Assembly: GCA_016869765.1 (NCBI GenBank)
Contig: VGES01000015.1
Coordinates: 1 to 64,000 of the forward strand
Reading direction: 5' to 3'
Source: Alphaproteobacteria bacterium
GTDB lineage: Bacteria; Pseudomonadota; Alphaproteobacteria; SHVP01
DNA length: 64,000 nucleotides
Shown: in pieces, positions 54,180-62,815 of the stretch
Position numbering within the stretch: the first letter of the stretch is position 1
Layout of the letters: each line of letters starts with the position of its first letter
Notes under the pieces: model-generated
What the model was told of the DNA's origin: nothing
Databases searched by the model: none
The model's input: the letters and a program-made list of their open reading frames with translations, nothing else
Position numbers and translations under genes: made by a program

Positions 54180-54779
54180 GTGAAGCTTTTCTTTACGCCG
54201 CTGCCCGGCTATTCGCAGCGTGTGGAAATCGTCGCGCGCGAGGCCGGCGTCTATGACCGGCTCGAGATCATTCCCACCAATCCCTTCGAGTCGCCCGAGG
54301 CGCTGGTCGCGGCCAACCCGCTGTCCAAGGTTCCAACCCTGGTCCGCGACGACGGCGTGCCGATGTTCGGGGGGCCGGTGATTTACGAGTACCTCGATTC
54401 GTTCAACCCAGGCCCGAAGCTCTTTCCCGCCGAGCCATCGGCCCGTTGGGAGGCCTTGCGCATCTTCGGCCTCGCGGAGGGAATGTTCGACGCGGCCGAT
54501 CTTCGCGTCGTCGAGCTGCGTCGACCCGAGGGGCAGAAGTCGCCCGACTGGATCGCACGCTACCAGCGAGCCGTGGACCGCAGCCTCGATCGCCTGAACG
54601 AAGAGGCGAAGAAATTTTCCCGCTTTCACATCGGGCATGTGTCGGTCGCCGGCGCCCTGATGTGGTTCGACTACCTGAAGGCGGCGGGTCGCGGCGAGCA
54701 GATCCCGTGGCGGCCGAATCGCCCGGTGCTCGCCGCCTGGTACGAACAAACGATCAAGCGGCCGTCGTTCCAGAAATGA
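54180..54779 (+). CDS. Glutathione S-transferase family protein
   Basis: A 199-residue GST-like protein and paralogue of the 2185 gene. It begins MKLFFTPLPGYSQRVEIVA, has NPLSKVPTLV with the cis-proline, and FGGPVIYEYLD where the usual E-S pair is Gly-Gly, as in its paralogue. GTG 54180 is the start of the fold. It is convergent with the SDR at 54823 with 43 bp between. The substrate is unknown. Confidence 0.82.
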   Translation: MKLFFTPLPGYSQRVEIVAREAGVYDRLEIIPTNPFESPEALVAANPLSKVPTLVRDDGVPMFGGPVIYEYLDSFNPGPKLFPAEPSARWEALRIFGLAEGMFDAADLRVVELRRPEGQKSPDWIARYQRAVDRSLDRLNEEAKKFSRFHIGHVSVAGALMWFDYLKAAGRGEQIPWRPNRPVLAAWYEQTIKRPSFQK

Positions 54780-54822
54780 ACTCCGGAAGCCCGCCGGCAA
54801 AGGCTGGTACGGGCCGCGTTCG

Positions 54823-55593
54823 TCAGGCGATGACGTAACCGCCGTCGATGATGAACTCGGCGCCGGTGACATGGCGCGACTCGTCCGAGGCGAGAAACAG
54901 CATGATCTGCACGATATCCGTCGGGTCACCGACGCGGTGCAGCGGGACCTTGGCCAGCATGCGTTCGCGGAATTTGGCCGCGCCGTCGGGTCCCAGTGAT
55001 TCGATCATGCCGGGCCCCCAGATGATCCCGGGGTGGACCGAATTGACCCGCACCTTGCTGGCCCGACCCTCGAGCGCCGCCACCTTCGTGATGCCGGTGA
55101 TGCCGCCCTTGCTCGCGCAATAGGAGGTCGTGCCGTTGGCGCTGCCCTTGAGGCCGGTCGCCGAGGACATGTTGATGACCGAACCGCCGCCCGACCGCTC
55201 GATCGCCGGCACGCCGTGCTTCAACCCGAGGAACACGCCCTCCAGGTTCGTCTGCATCTGGAAATAGAAGTGTTCGACCGTGAGCTGCTCGATCGGCTTC
55301 ATGATCGCCTCGCCCGCATTGTTGTAGAGCACATCGAGGCGGCCGTAACGTTCGACCACCGCGGCGATCACGCGCCTCCAGTCGTCCTCGTTGCGCACGT
55401 CCTGGGTGACGAAGGTGGCTTCGCCGCCCTGTTGCTCGATGGCGCTGACCGTGATTCCGCCGCCCTTGGTCTCGGCCGGGAGGCCGCCGACGACGACCTT
55501 GGCACCCTCGCGCGCGAAGGCAATCGCGGTCGCCCGCCCGATGCCGGACGTTGCGCCGGTGATCATCGCCACTTTTCCGTCGAGTCTGCCCAT
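54823..55593 (-). CDS. SDR family oxidoreductase (canonical partner)
   Basis: A 256-residue classical SDR: ITGATSGIGRATAIAF, NNAGEAIMKPIEQL, MSSATGLKGSANG and YCASKGG, so Ser, Tyr and Lys are present. The ATG at 55593 lies 2 bp after the stop of the degenerate SDR upstream; a GTG at 55599 would overlap that stop as GTGA. In either case the two are translationally coupled. It is the active member of the pair by motif and should act on an unknown alcohol. Confidence 0.9.
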   Translation of the reverse strand: MGRLDGKVAMITGATSGIGRATAIAFAREGAKVVVGGLPAETKGGGITVSAIEQQGGEATFVTQDVRNEDDWRRVIAAVVERYGRLDVLYNNAGEAIMKPIEQLTVEHFYFQMQTNLEGVFLGLKHGVPAIERSGGGSVINMSSATGLKGSANGTTSYCASKGGITGITKVAALEGRASKVRVNSVHPGIIWGPGMIESLGPDGAAKFRERMLAKVPLHRVGDPTDIVQIMLFLASDESRHVTGAEFIIDGGYVIA

Positions 55594-55595
55594 GG

Positions 55596-56273
55596 TCACG
55601 CCGCCACCGGGCTACCGTCGATCACGATCTCGGTGCCCGTCATGTAAGTGGATTCGTTCGAAACGAAATAGACGACCGCGCCCGGCACGCCTTCCACCGC
55701 CGGGGGATGGGTCGGGTCGATCAGGATCGAGTTGATCCGCGTGCCGTCCGCCTTGACGCCGCATTCGAGCGCGGCGGCCTGGGCCATCGGCTTGAGCGCG
55801 CCGGCGGCGGCCGAATTTGCCGCCGTATCGATCCTCGCGTTGCGCGCCAGGGTTGTCGAAATCAGGACCACCGCGCCGCCGTTGATCTTGCGCAGCTCCA
55901 TCATCGCGTACTTCATCCCGAGCCACGGGCCGAGGATGTGGGCATCCTCGAACGCCTTCCAGTCGGTGAGCGACCAATCGCGCAAGCGCCGCGACACCAA
56001 CGGCGGCGGCCCACTGACGAACGCATCGAAGCGCCCGAACGTTCCGATCGTCATTTCGATGGCGCGCTGCCAGTCGCTTTCCTTGGCGGGATCGACGGCC
56101 AACGGAAGCGCCGTTTTGGCGTCGAACGCCCCGGCCGCCCGCCCGGCACGCTCCTCGGCCGGATCGGCGAGGACCACCCGCGCTCCTTCTTTGATCAGGG
56201 CGCGAGCGCAGGCCTGGATCAGATCGCTCCCGGCCCCGGAGAGCAGCACGACCTTGCCTTGAACCCGATTCAT
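55596..56273 (-). CDS. Degenerate SDR-fold protein lacking catalytic Tyr and Lys
   Basis: A 225-residue SDR-fold protein. The glycine-rich loop is altered (LLSGAGSDLIQA in place of TGxxxGIG), NNAG reads VSGPPP, and YxxxK reads NSAAA. The tail (YMTGTEIVIDGS) still fits the fold. It is thus not a normal oxidoreductase. Similar losses occur in the 6414 product (both have a PWLG helix start and the LSATA or NSAAA replacement), and both are coupled to a normal SDR. A non-catalytic subunit role is inferred. Confidence 0.85.
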   Translation of the reverse strand: MNRVQGKVVLLSGAGSDLIQACARALIKEGARVVLADPAEERAGRAAGAFDAKTALPLAVDPAKESDWQRAIEMTIGTFGRFDAFVSGPPPLVSRRLRDWSLTDWKAFEDAHILGPWLGMKYAMMELRKINGGAVVLISTTLARNARIDTAANSAAAGALKPMAQAAALECGVKADGTRINSILIDPTHPPAVEGVPGAVVYFVSNESTYMTGTEIVIDGSPVAA

Positions 56274-56314
56274 GACACCCCCTTCGATGTGATCTCGCGC
56301 CAGCCTGCCGCGGC

Positions 56315-57166
56315 TTACGGCACCCTGGCCAGAAAGTCGTCGATGGCACGAAGCGCCTCCGGTTCATCGAGATGCGGGCAATGCCCGCGCCCGGGCACCT
56401 CGGCGACCTCCAGATCGGGCTTGCGCCGTTTCATCTCGGCCAACACGGTCCGATCGAGAATGTCGGAGACCGCACCCCGGATCGCCAGGGCCGGAATGGG
56501 CCGCATGGCATCCCACGCCGGCCACGGGTCGCCCGAGCCCTGCCGCTCGCGAAAGCCACGCCCATAGTCGGGGTCCATGTCGGGCACGACCTTGCCATCG
56601 GCACGGCGCCGAAAGGTTCGTCGCGTCCGCTCGAGCCATTCCTGGTCCGAGAGCGTGATGCCCGGGACCGCGCGCGCCTTGATCTCGCGGCTGGCGTCTT
56701 CGACCGAGTCGAACTCCATGGTGAGACCCATGAATTCCTGCACCCGCTTGCGCCCGGCCTCGCCCATGACCGGACCGGCATCGTTGATGATGGCACCGGT
56801 GATGACCTCGGGCCGGTGCGGCGCCAGTTGGATGGCAATGATGCCGCCGACCGACGTACCGATGATGACGACATTCGGGATTCGCTCGGTGGCCAGGAGT
56901 TCGAGGATGTCATCGCGGAGTTCAGGGAATGTGTAGTGCCGCCAGTCGGGGTCGTGGTCCGACCGCCCATGCCCCCGCCAGTCCATGCACAGCACGCGAC
57001 GCTGATTCACGAGATGATCGGCAAGTTCCTCGAACACCCGCGAGTTCTGGGTCGTCCCCGAGAGACAAAGGACCGTTGCCTTGTTCGAATGCGGGTTGGC
57101 GTAGTCACGATAGTAGAGGCTGAGCCCATCGCGCGTGCGGAAGCGTTTTTCGACGAACCCGGCCAT
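56315..57166 (-). CDS. Alpha/beta hydrolase with intact serine nucleophile
   Basis: A 283-residue hydrolase. It has CLSGTTQNSRVFEEL as the oxyanion region, MDWRGHGRSDHDPDW as turn, elbow IIGTSVGGIIAIQLA with Ser, AIRGAVSDIL near the acid, and GRGHCPHLDEP with the late His. All three parts of the triad can be placed. It is upstream of the SDR pair on the same strand. A family esterase or C-C hydrolase role fits, substrate unknown. Confidence 0.88.
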   Translation of the reverse strand: MAGFVEKRFRTRDGLSLYYRDYANPHSNKATVLCLSGTTQNSRVFEELADHLVNQRRVLCMDWRGHGRSDHDPDWRHYTFPELRDDILELLATERIPNVVIIGTSVGGIIAIQLAPHRPEVITGAIINDAGPVMGEAGRKRVQEFMGLTMEFDSVEDASREIKARAVPGITLSDQEWLERTRRTFRRRADGKVVPDMDPDYGRGFRERQGSGDPWPAWDAMRPIPALAIRGAVSDILDRTVLAEMKRRKPDLEVAEVPGRGHCPHLDEPEALRAIDDFLARVP

Positions 57167-57205
57167 CCTTCCCCCTAAGGTTCCATGCGTGGCTCTCGGT
57201 CAAGG

Positions 57206-57239
57206 AAAGAGCCGCAGAGCCTCCGCCCCGCGGCTCTTT
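57206..57239 (-). terminator. Hairpin terminator after the mutated binding-protein gene
   Basis: A perfect 10-bp stem (AAAGAGCCGC with GCGGCTCTTT) and 14-base loop follow the stop of the 57255 gene on the minus strand and end in CTCTTT. It separates that gene from the hydrolase at 56315. Confidence 0.75.
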
Positions 57240-57254
57240 CGGCGTCGGCCGACG

Positions 57255-58772
57255 CTAGCGTGTCAACTCGATATCGGCCCAGTTGATGCGCCAGTTTTCG
57301 TTTTTGTAGTTCTTGACCTTGCCCGACGTCGCATCGAGCGTGTGCTGGTCATACAAATACAGGACCGGCGCCTCGTCGTGGTAGATCTGAGCCAGTTGGC
57401 GCAGGTGGGCCGAGCGCTTCGCTGGATCGAACTCGCTGTTGGCCGCCTTGATGATGGGCTCGGCTGCCTGGATGCAGGTCCACTTCTGCTGCGCTTCGCA
57501 ATTGTAGTAAGCGTTGATGGGACGCATCATGTCCATCGAGGGACCCGAGCCGAAGTTGAAGATGTGCATCTGACCCTCGTAGGGTTTGACGCCGTTGAGG
57601 CGCGCCATCACGTCGGGGATGGTGATGATCTTCAGCTCCAGTCCGACGCCCACCTTCGACAAGTCCTGCGCCACTTTTTGCAGCACGTTGGCGAGATCGG
57701 CGTCGTTGTTGCTGACCTCGGACACGATCTTGAGGCCGTTCGGGTAACCCGCTTCGGTCAGCAGCCGCTTGGCCCGGTCCGGATCGTACGGATAGGCCTT
57801 GATGTCCGCCTGATAGCCGTTGGCCGACGTCGGCGCGGGCTGCCCGGAGGCGTTGGTCTAGCCGCCGAGCAAGGTCTGCGTGTAGGACTTGTCGCTCGCG
57901 TAGTTCAGGGCCTGGCGCACGCGCTTGTCCAGGGTGAAGCCACCCTTCGACTGGTTGAACACGAGGCCGAGCACCGAGGGCGTCGTCGCGGAGTTGATCG
58001 CGCCACCGGCGGCCTTGACCAGATTGACCACGTCGGCCGAGAGGTTGATCGAGATGTCGACGGCGTTCGACTGGAACGCCTGCACACGGGTCGGCGCCTC
58101 CGGCATGAAATACATGAGGAAGTTGCTGACCTTGGGTTGCCGCACACCGCCGTCGTAGCGCACCGCTTCGAACCTGGTCGCATCCGGGTACGACGTGACC
58201 CGGAACGGACCGGTGCCCGAGGGGCTGGCTCCGAACTTGTCGCGGCCCAGGTCAGACCAGACCTTCGGGTCGACGATGCGGAACGCCGATATCTCGTTGG
58301 GCAGGATCGGGGCCAGACGATCGGTTTTGATCAATACCGTGAGATCATCGACCTTGGTGGCTTCGACGACGTGGCGCACACTGCCGTACACCGATGCGCC
58401 GAACTTCTTCTGGTCGTCGGTCTGCAGGTTCTTGACCGCGAAAACGATCGCATCGGCGTTGAACGGCGTGCCGCCGTGGAATTTGATGTTCGCTCGCAAC
58501 TTGAACTCCCACGTGCTGGGGTCCTTGTTGCTCCACGACGAGGCCAGCCGGCTCTCGGGCTTGCCGTCACCGCCAACGGTCGTGAGTGCGTCGAAGATCG
58601 CTTCGTACACGTAGCCATGCTGATAGCCGATGCTCACCGTCGGATCGCCCTTGTTGGGCGGCTCCGCCAGATTCGCCACGCGCAGGGTCTGAGCCGATAC
58701 GCCGGAACCGATCGTCAGCCCGGCCACTAGTCCGGCCACGAGCGTGGTACGCCCCACCTTTTGCTGAACCAT
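57255..58772 (-). pseudogene. Family 5 ABC substrate-binding protein with one nonsense codon
   Basis: Reads as one frame of 505 codons except for TAG at 57858-57860 (codon 305). The first part has a signal peptide (VGRTTLVAGLVAGLTIGSGV) and WEFKLRANIKFHGGTPFNAD; the second has GYPNGLKIV and IYHDEAPVLYLYD. In the 10120 paralogue the same place reads GGLTKSAGQP, so a Leu TTG became TAG. No other damage is seen, so the change is recent, or an error, or read through by a suppressor. GGGAGGG precedes the ATG at 58772. Confidence 0.88.
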
Positions 58773-58972
58773 GGTCACCCTCCCATGGCCGGAGGCCCCG
58801 AGGCCCATGCCCCAGCGTCGCAACGGCCAGGGCACGACTCTAGACGCACCCGGAAGGAGGAGTCTCGGAAACCCGCCGCAACAGCGCGATCAAGAAAACT
58901 ATTGATCAGTGATTCTCGCTCGCCGAGTATCGGCGGAATTGCGCCTTCAAGAGAAACCTCGGCTCGCGGCGC

Positions 58973-59785
58973 TCAAACCGTGAGATGCCGCATGATTTCC
59001 TTGGCCGCCGCGTCGACATCCTCGGGCTTCGCGGTCGACGGGCCGACACAGTTGGCGCCCCGCACGGTGGTGTTGGGCAAGTATTTCTTGAACCACTCCG
59101 GTCCGAACACCGGCACCTGAACGCCGCGCAGCTTGTCGCCGGTCTCGTAATGGAGCGCGGCGTTGAGCGCGTGATGATACGTGCGGCAAGCCTTGAGGAG
59201 TTCGACCGTCTTTTCGTGGAGTTGATCCGCCGTCGGCAGGCCCGTGGTCCGGCGATGGGCGGCATCACGCTCGAACCACGGAAAGAACACGTGCTGATCG
59301 CGCGCCAGGTGCCACAGAAGATTGATCTGGCTGCCGATCTGATCGAGGGTGATCTTGGGCGCATGATGGTGCTGCAGCGCGTCGCGCGTCACCGGATCGT
59401 AGTCGTTGACCATTTCGATGTAGAGCCGTTTGACCCGGTCGGGGTAACGCAGCGACGTTTCGATCGAACAGTGGGCGCCGGTCATCGAGCCCCACAGGTC
59501 GAACTCCGTGATGCCCATCTTGTCGAGGAAGCGGATCACCGCTTCGGCGAAGTACCCCATGTCTGGGTTGTTTTCCGCCGGGCCATCCGAATCCCCCATG
59601 CCCATCAGGTCGGGAGCCACCATCCAGCGGTGAGCGGCCAGCCGCTCCATCAGCGGGACGATGGCGTGGGAGGAGGTCGGGCCGGGATGAAGCATCACGA
59701 GCGGACGCTTGGAATCCTTCTTCCCGGCGTGGCGATAGTGCACCTGCCCGTCGGCGATCTCGACGAACCCACGTTTCACGACCAT
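58973..59785 (-). CDS. Alpha/beta-hydrolase-fold protein with G-S-M-T-G elbow
   Basis: A 270-residue hydrolase-fold protein of the subgroup seen at 39073, 48199 and 49218: KRGFVEIADGQVHYRHAGKK, LHPGPTSSHAIVPLM and APDLMGMGDSDGP. The elbow reads LWGSMTGAHCSIE, with Met at the nucleophile position. The C-terminal half gives no late His. It ends a minus-strand run with the monooxygenase-GST fusion 11 bp upstream. It is probably a non-hydrolytic member. Confidence 0.83.
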   Translation of the reverse strand: MVVKRGFVEIADGQVHYRHAGKKDSKRPLVMLHPGPTSSHAIVPLMERLAAHRWMVAPDLMGMGDSDGPAENNPDMGYFAEAVIRFLDKMGITEFDLWGSMTGAHCSIETSLRYPDRVKRLYIEMVNDYDPVTRDALQHHHAPKITLDQIGSQINLLWHLARDQHVFFPWFERDAAHRRTTGLPTADQLHEKTVELLKACRTYHHALNAALHYETGDKLRGVQVPVFGPEWFKKYLPNTTVRGANCVGPSTAKPEDVDAAAKEIMRHLTV

Positions 59786-59796
59786 TGTCCCCTCCC

Positions 59797-60819
59797 CTAT
59801 TGCGCGGCTTGAGCCGCAGCGCGTTCCGCTTCTTTGGTCGGCCAGCCCACGCGCTGACGGAACCCGGCGTAACCCTCTTCCAGCTCGCCCTTGATGAACG
59901 CCGCGGTCGGGTCACGCTGAACGGTCGACCACCAGGCATTCAGCTTGGCGCGATCGCCGAGCGGACGCGAGACGCCGAAGAGCGGCAACACCTTCTGGAC
60001 GAGAAAAATCGCCGGTAGCAGGGCGCAGTCGGCAAGGGTCAGCTTCGCCGTCGCCGCATAGGGCCCCGATCCGAGGAAGTGCTCGAGGTAATCGAGGGCC
60101 TTGGCGACCTCCGGTTTCGCCTGCTCCGCCTTTTCCATTGGGTCGGCCTGCTTGTGAACCAACAGCTTGGCCGCCGGCGCCATCAAATAGAGATCGACGA
60201 GCCGCGAAATCAGCCGCACTTTCGCCGCCTCGGCGCCCGGCGCACCACGCATCGAGGGCGTGGGAAACTTGTCTTCGAGGTATTCGCAGATCACCTCCGA
60301 CTCGGGTAGCACGACATCGCCGTCGACCAGGGTCGGGATCTTTCCGATCGGATTGAGCGCGAGGTATTCCGGCGACTTGTAGCCTCCGCCGATGGCGGGC
60401 TGTCGCTCGACCGGCAGGTTCTTCGCCTTGACCTGCATCCAGCAGCGCGCGCCCCAGGGCGAGAGTTTGGACCCGTACAAAATCATCGAAGACAACTCCT
60501 TCCTGGACTCTTGGATTGGGGGAAATTGAACGACTCCGTGCTCGTTGTCGACCAGGCACGAGACGTCGAAATACCGGACGGTCGGCGGTGCGCCGTACTT
60601 CGCCGCCATGCGGCGCTGCCACGCCAAGTCGAAGTAGGCTTCTGCCGCGGCCCGCGTCTCCCACTCGTAGACACCGCCGCTGGTCGTCCCGGATACGAAG
60701 TACTTCCGCCGCAGGCCAGGAATGGCCTGGAACCGCGGCGCAACCCGTTCGAACAGCGCCAGCGCTTCGTCTGCGGAGCCGTATCCGGGGGCCGGAAACT
60801 CGACCAGGGCGAGGATCAT
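59797..60819 (-). CDS. In-frame fusion: YdhR/monooxygenase-like domain plus GST
   Basis: One 340-codon frame with two unrelated domains. Residues 1-105 resemble small alpha-beta-barrel monooxygenase-like proteins (ALFERVAPRFQAIPGLRRKYF, VYEWETRAAAEAYFD). Residues 112-340 are a full GST: MILYGSKLSPWGARC, NPIGKIPTLVDG, LPESEVICEYLED with the E-S pair kept. The ATG at 60486 for the GST part has its own AGGAAGGAG site 10-15 bases before it. So this was probably two genes, with the stop of the first lost. Both the fused and the GST-only products may be made. Confidence 0.85.
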   Translation of the reverse strand: MILALVEFPAPGYGSADEALALFERVAPRFQAIPGLRRKYFVSGTTSGGVYEWETRAAAEAYFDLAWQRRMAAKYGAPPTVRYFDVSCLVDNEHGVVQFPPIQESRKELSSMILYGSKLSPWGARCWMQVKAKNLPVERQPAIGGGYKSPEYLALNPIGKIPTLVDGDVVLPESEVICEYLEDKFPTPSMRGAPGAEAAKVRLISRLVDLYLMAPAAKLLVHKQADPMEKAEQAKPEVAKALDYLEHFLGSGPYAATAKLTLADCALLPAIFLVQKVLPLFGVSRPLGDRAKLNAWWSTVQRDPTAAFIKGELEEGYAGFRQRVGWPTKEAERAAAQAAQ

Positions 60820-60828
60820 GTCGAGAGC

Positions 60829-61005
60829 CTAGACCCGCCGAGACGACTCGATCAATCCGCCGTCCGGCCCGAAATAGGTTCGTGCATCGAGCGCGCCAAA
60901 CGGCGGAACCGACGCACGAGACGGACCACTCATCGGCGACCCGGCGAGCGTCTTGCTCTGCTCCTCGACGTATCCCAGGCCGGCATCGTCATGGCGCTCG
61001 GCCAA
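60829..61005 (-). CDS. Possible 58-residue small protein
   Basis: A minus-strand ORF from TTG 61005 to the stop at 60829, filling the gap between the threonine aldolase and the fusion gene. It reads GYVEEQSKTLAG, then RASVPPFGALDARTYFGPDG and a C-terminal LIESSRRV, which looks protein-like. It overlaps the aldolase end by 17 bp. No family or clear ribosome site is recognised. Confidence 0.35.
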   Translation of the reverse strand: MAERHDDAGLGYVEEQSKTLAGSPMSGPSRASVPPFGALDARTYFGPDGGLIESSRRV

Positions 61006-62047
61006 GAGCGCCCTTGCCGGCGTGGTGTCGGGCCCGGGCGATGAAGCGATCGACCTCGTCCGGGGTCGTGGCGAACGCCGTCACCAGGCGCACCACGCCG
61101 GCCCCCGGATCACCCCATGGGGCAAACACGGCTCCATCGGCGGCAAGCCCAGCGGCCACGGACGCCGGCAGCTTGGCAAACACGGCGTTCGCCTCGATCG
61201 GGCCCGAGAGGCTGATGCCCGGGATGCCTTCGAGTCCCTGGGCGAGCCGCCGGGCCATGGCGTTCGCGTGTGCGGCGTTGCGCCGCCAGAGATCGCCCTC
61301 GAGGTAGGCCAGCAACTGGCTCGAAATGAAGCGCATCTTGGAAAACAACTGGCCGGCGCGCTTGCGCAGGAACGGCAGGGTCTTCGCCAACGTCGGATCG
61401 AAGACGACGATGGCTTCGGCGGCGATTGCACCGTTCTTGGTGGCGCCGAAAGAAAGGATGTCGACGCCGGCACGCCAGGTGACGTCGGCGAGCGACGCCC
61501 CGAGTGCCACGACGGCGTTGGCCAAGCGCGCCCCGTCCATGTGCACCTTGAGGCCGTGCCGCCGGGCGATCCCTGCGAGTTCGGCAATCGCCGACAACGG
61601 ATAGACGGTGCCGGCCTCGGTCGTTTGACTGATCGAGAGCGCGGCCGGTTGGGCATTGTGCGCGCCGTGCGGAGTGGCGTTGGCAATGGCGTATTCCAGG
61701 GCCACGGCATCGATCCGGCCGTCGGGACCTGGGACGCCTACCAGTTTGGCGCCGCCCGTGAAAAACTCCGGCGCGTTGCATTCATCCGCGGCGACATGGG
61801 CCTCGGGGTGGCAGTAGATCGCGCCGTACACCGGGGCGACGACCGCCAAGGACAATGCGTTCGCAGCCGTGCCGGTCGCGACGGGAAAGACCTCGACGGA
61901 GCGCTCGAAGGCGGCCGAGAAACGCTCATTGAGGCGCCTGGAGAACTCGTCGGCGCCATAGGCGGCCGTCCGACCGAGGGCGGCCGCGGTGATTGCGGCC
62001 AGAATCTCCGGCGAGGCGCCAGCCGTATTGTCGCTGCGAAAATCCAC
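60989..62047 (-). CDS. Threonine aldolase family (beta-eliminating lyase) protein
   Basis: A 352-residue PLP enzyme of the low-specificity threonine aldolase group, which splits beta-hydroxy amino acids to glycine and an aldehyde. It has FRSDNTAGASPEI, VFPVATGTAANALSL, the DGARLANAVVALG segment (Asp at PLP nitrogen) and SFGATKNGAIAAEA (Lys). The canonical YGxD loop is present as YGADEF. GTG 62047 overlaps the preceding stop by one base (TAGTG), so it is coupled to the JAMM peptidase gene. Length is typical. Confidence 0.9.
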   Translation of the reverse strand: MDFRSDNTAGASPEILAAITAAALGRTAAYGADEFSRRLNERFSAAFERSVEVFPVATGTAANALSLAVVAPVYGAIYCHPEAHVAADECNAPEFFTGGAKLVGVPGPDGRIDAVALEYAIANATPHGAHNAQPAALSISQTTEAGTVYPLSAIAELAGIARRHGLKVHMDGARLANAVVALGASLADVTWRAGVDILSFGATKNGAIAAEAIVVFDPTLAKTLPFLRKRAGQLFSKMRFISSQLLAYLEGDLWRRNAAHANAMARRLAQGLEGIPGISLSGPIEANAVFAKLPASVAAGLAADGAVFAPWGDPGAGVVRLVTAFATTPDEVDRFIARARHHAGKGALGRAP

Positions 62048-62526
62048 TACGGTCCTCCATCGCCGACGCGTTCGACGTAGGGCTCCCAGTCGTCGGTTCT
62101 GAGCGCCACCGGGACGAAGCGCAAGCGGCCGTCGTTTTCGGCGAGCAGGTGGGCGCTGGTGAGGACCGCCTGGCGGTCACGCACCGCCGTGATTAACCAG
62201 GCGAGGTCGGGTTCCCAAGCCGCGGCGAGGTCCTGCGCGGAGGGTTGTGCTTTGCCGTTCGGGTGCGAATGGTAGAGCCCGACGACCCGCGTGCCGCTGC
62301 CGCGGAGTTCGCGCTGTAATCGCAGCCGCAGGGCCGGATCGACCTCGAAGCGGCGCTCGGGTTCTTGCGCCAGGTTCGGACTCGCTTGGACGTCGAGGAC
62401 GCGAACGGTGCGCCCCGTCGTCCCCGCCTCCTCGACGCCAACCAGCAGGCCGCAACTTTCGTTGGGAAACGACTGCTCGGCCTCGTCGACGATTCGCTTG
62501 AGCTGTGCGGTCGCGATGACGATCAT
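62047..62526 (-). CDS. JAMM/MPN+ metallopeptidase (M67 family)
   Basis: A 159-residue protein with a complete JAMM motif: Glu in NESCGLLVG near residue 24, then YHSHPNGKAQPSAQD (HxH, Ser and Asp). Bacterial members remove C-terminal tags from sulfur-carrier proteins or act as small isopeptidases or deconjugases. It starts 4 bp inside the stop of the small membrane gene (ATGA) and ends one base into the aldolase start. No ThiS-like partner gene is near. Confidence 0.88.
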   Translation of the reverse strand: MIVIATAQLKRIVDEAEQSFPNESCGLLVGVEEAGTTGRTVRVLDVQASPNLAQEPERRFEVDPALRLRLQRELRGSGTRVVGLYHSHPNGKAQPSAQDLAAAWEPDLAWLITAVRDRQAVLTSAHLLAENDGRLRFVPVALRTDDWEPYVERVGDGGP

Positions 62527-62798
62527 GGCGCACGGGGCAGATCGATCGTGCCGACCAAGCGGCCGGTCGCGGTATCGACGACGGTGAGTCGGGCGCCGTT
62601 GGGCGTTGCGCTCCGGAGCACGACACGATCGCCGCTGGCGCTCATCTCGAGCACGTCGGCCACGCCCGGGATGGTCGTCGTGTAGGTCTTGGCCCGTAAG
62701 GAGTCGGACATGCGGTTGACGATCGTGGTGGCGATGACCGAAAAACCGACGACGATCAGGACGCCCATGATGACGACCAGGGCCTTGAGCGCGCGCAT
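62523..62798 (-). CDS. Small single-span membrane protein (DUF6476-like)
   Basis: A 91-residue protein: one N-terminal helix (ALKALVVIMGVLIVVGFSVI) then a short soluble beta-rich domain. It resembles a small alphaproteobacterial membrane-protein family found near rluD, but the family name is tentative. It is divergent from rluD, with 17 bp between the starts, and overlaps the JAMM gene by 4 bp. The ATG at 62798 is the first before the helix. Confidence 0.65.
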   Translation of the reverse strand: MRALKALVVIMGVLIVVGFSVIATTIVNRMSDSLRAKTYTTTIPGVADVLEMSASGDRVVLRSATPNGARLTVVDTATGRLVGTIDLPRAP

Positions 62799-62815
62799 GG
62801 ATAGAATTGCCCCTG

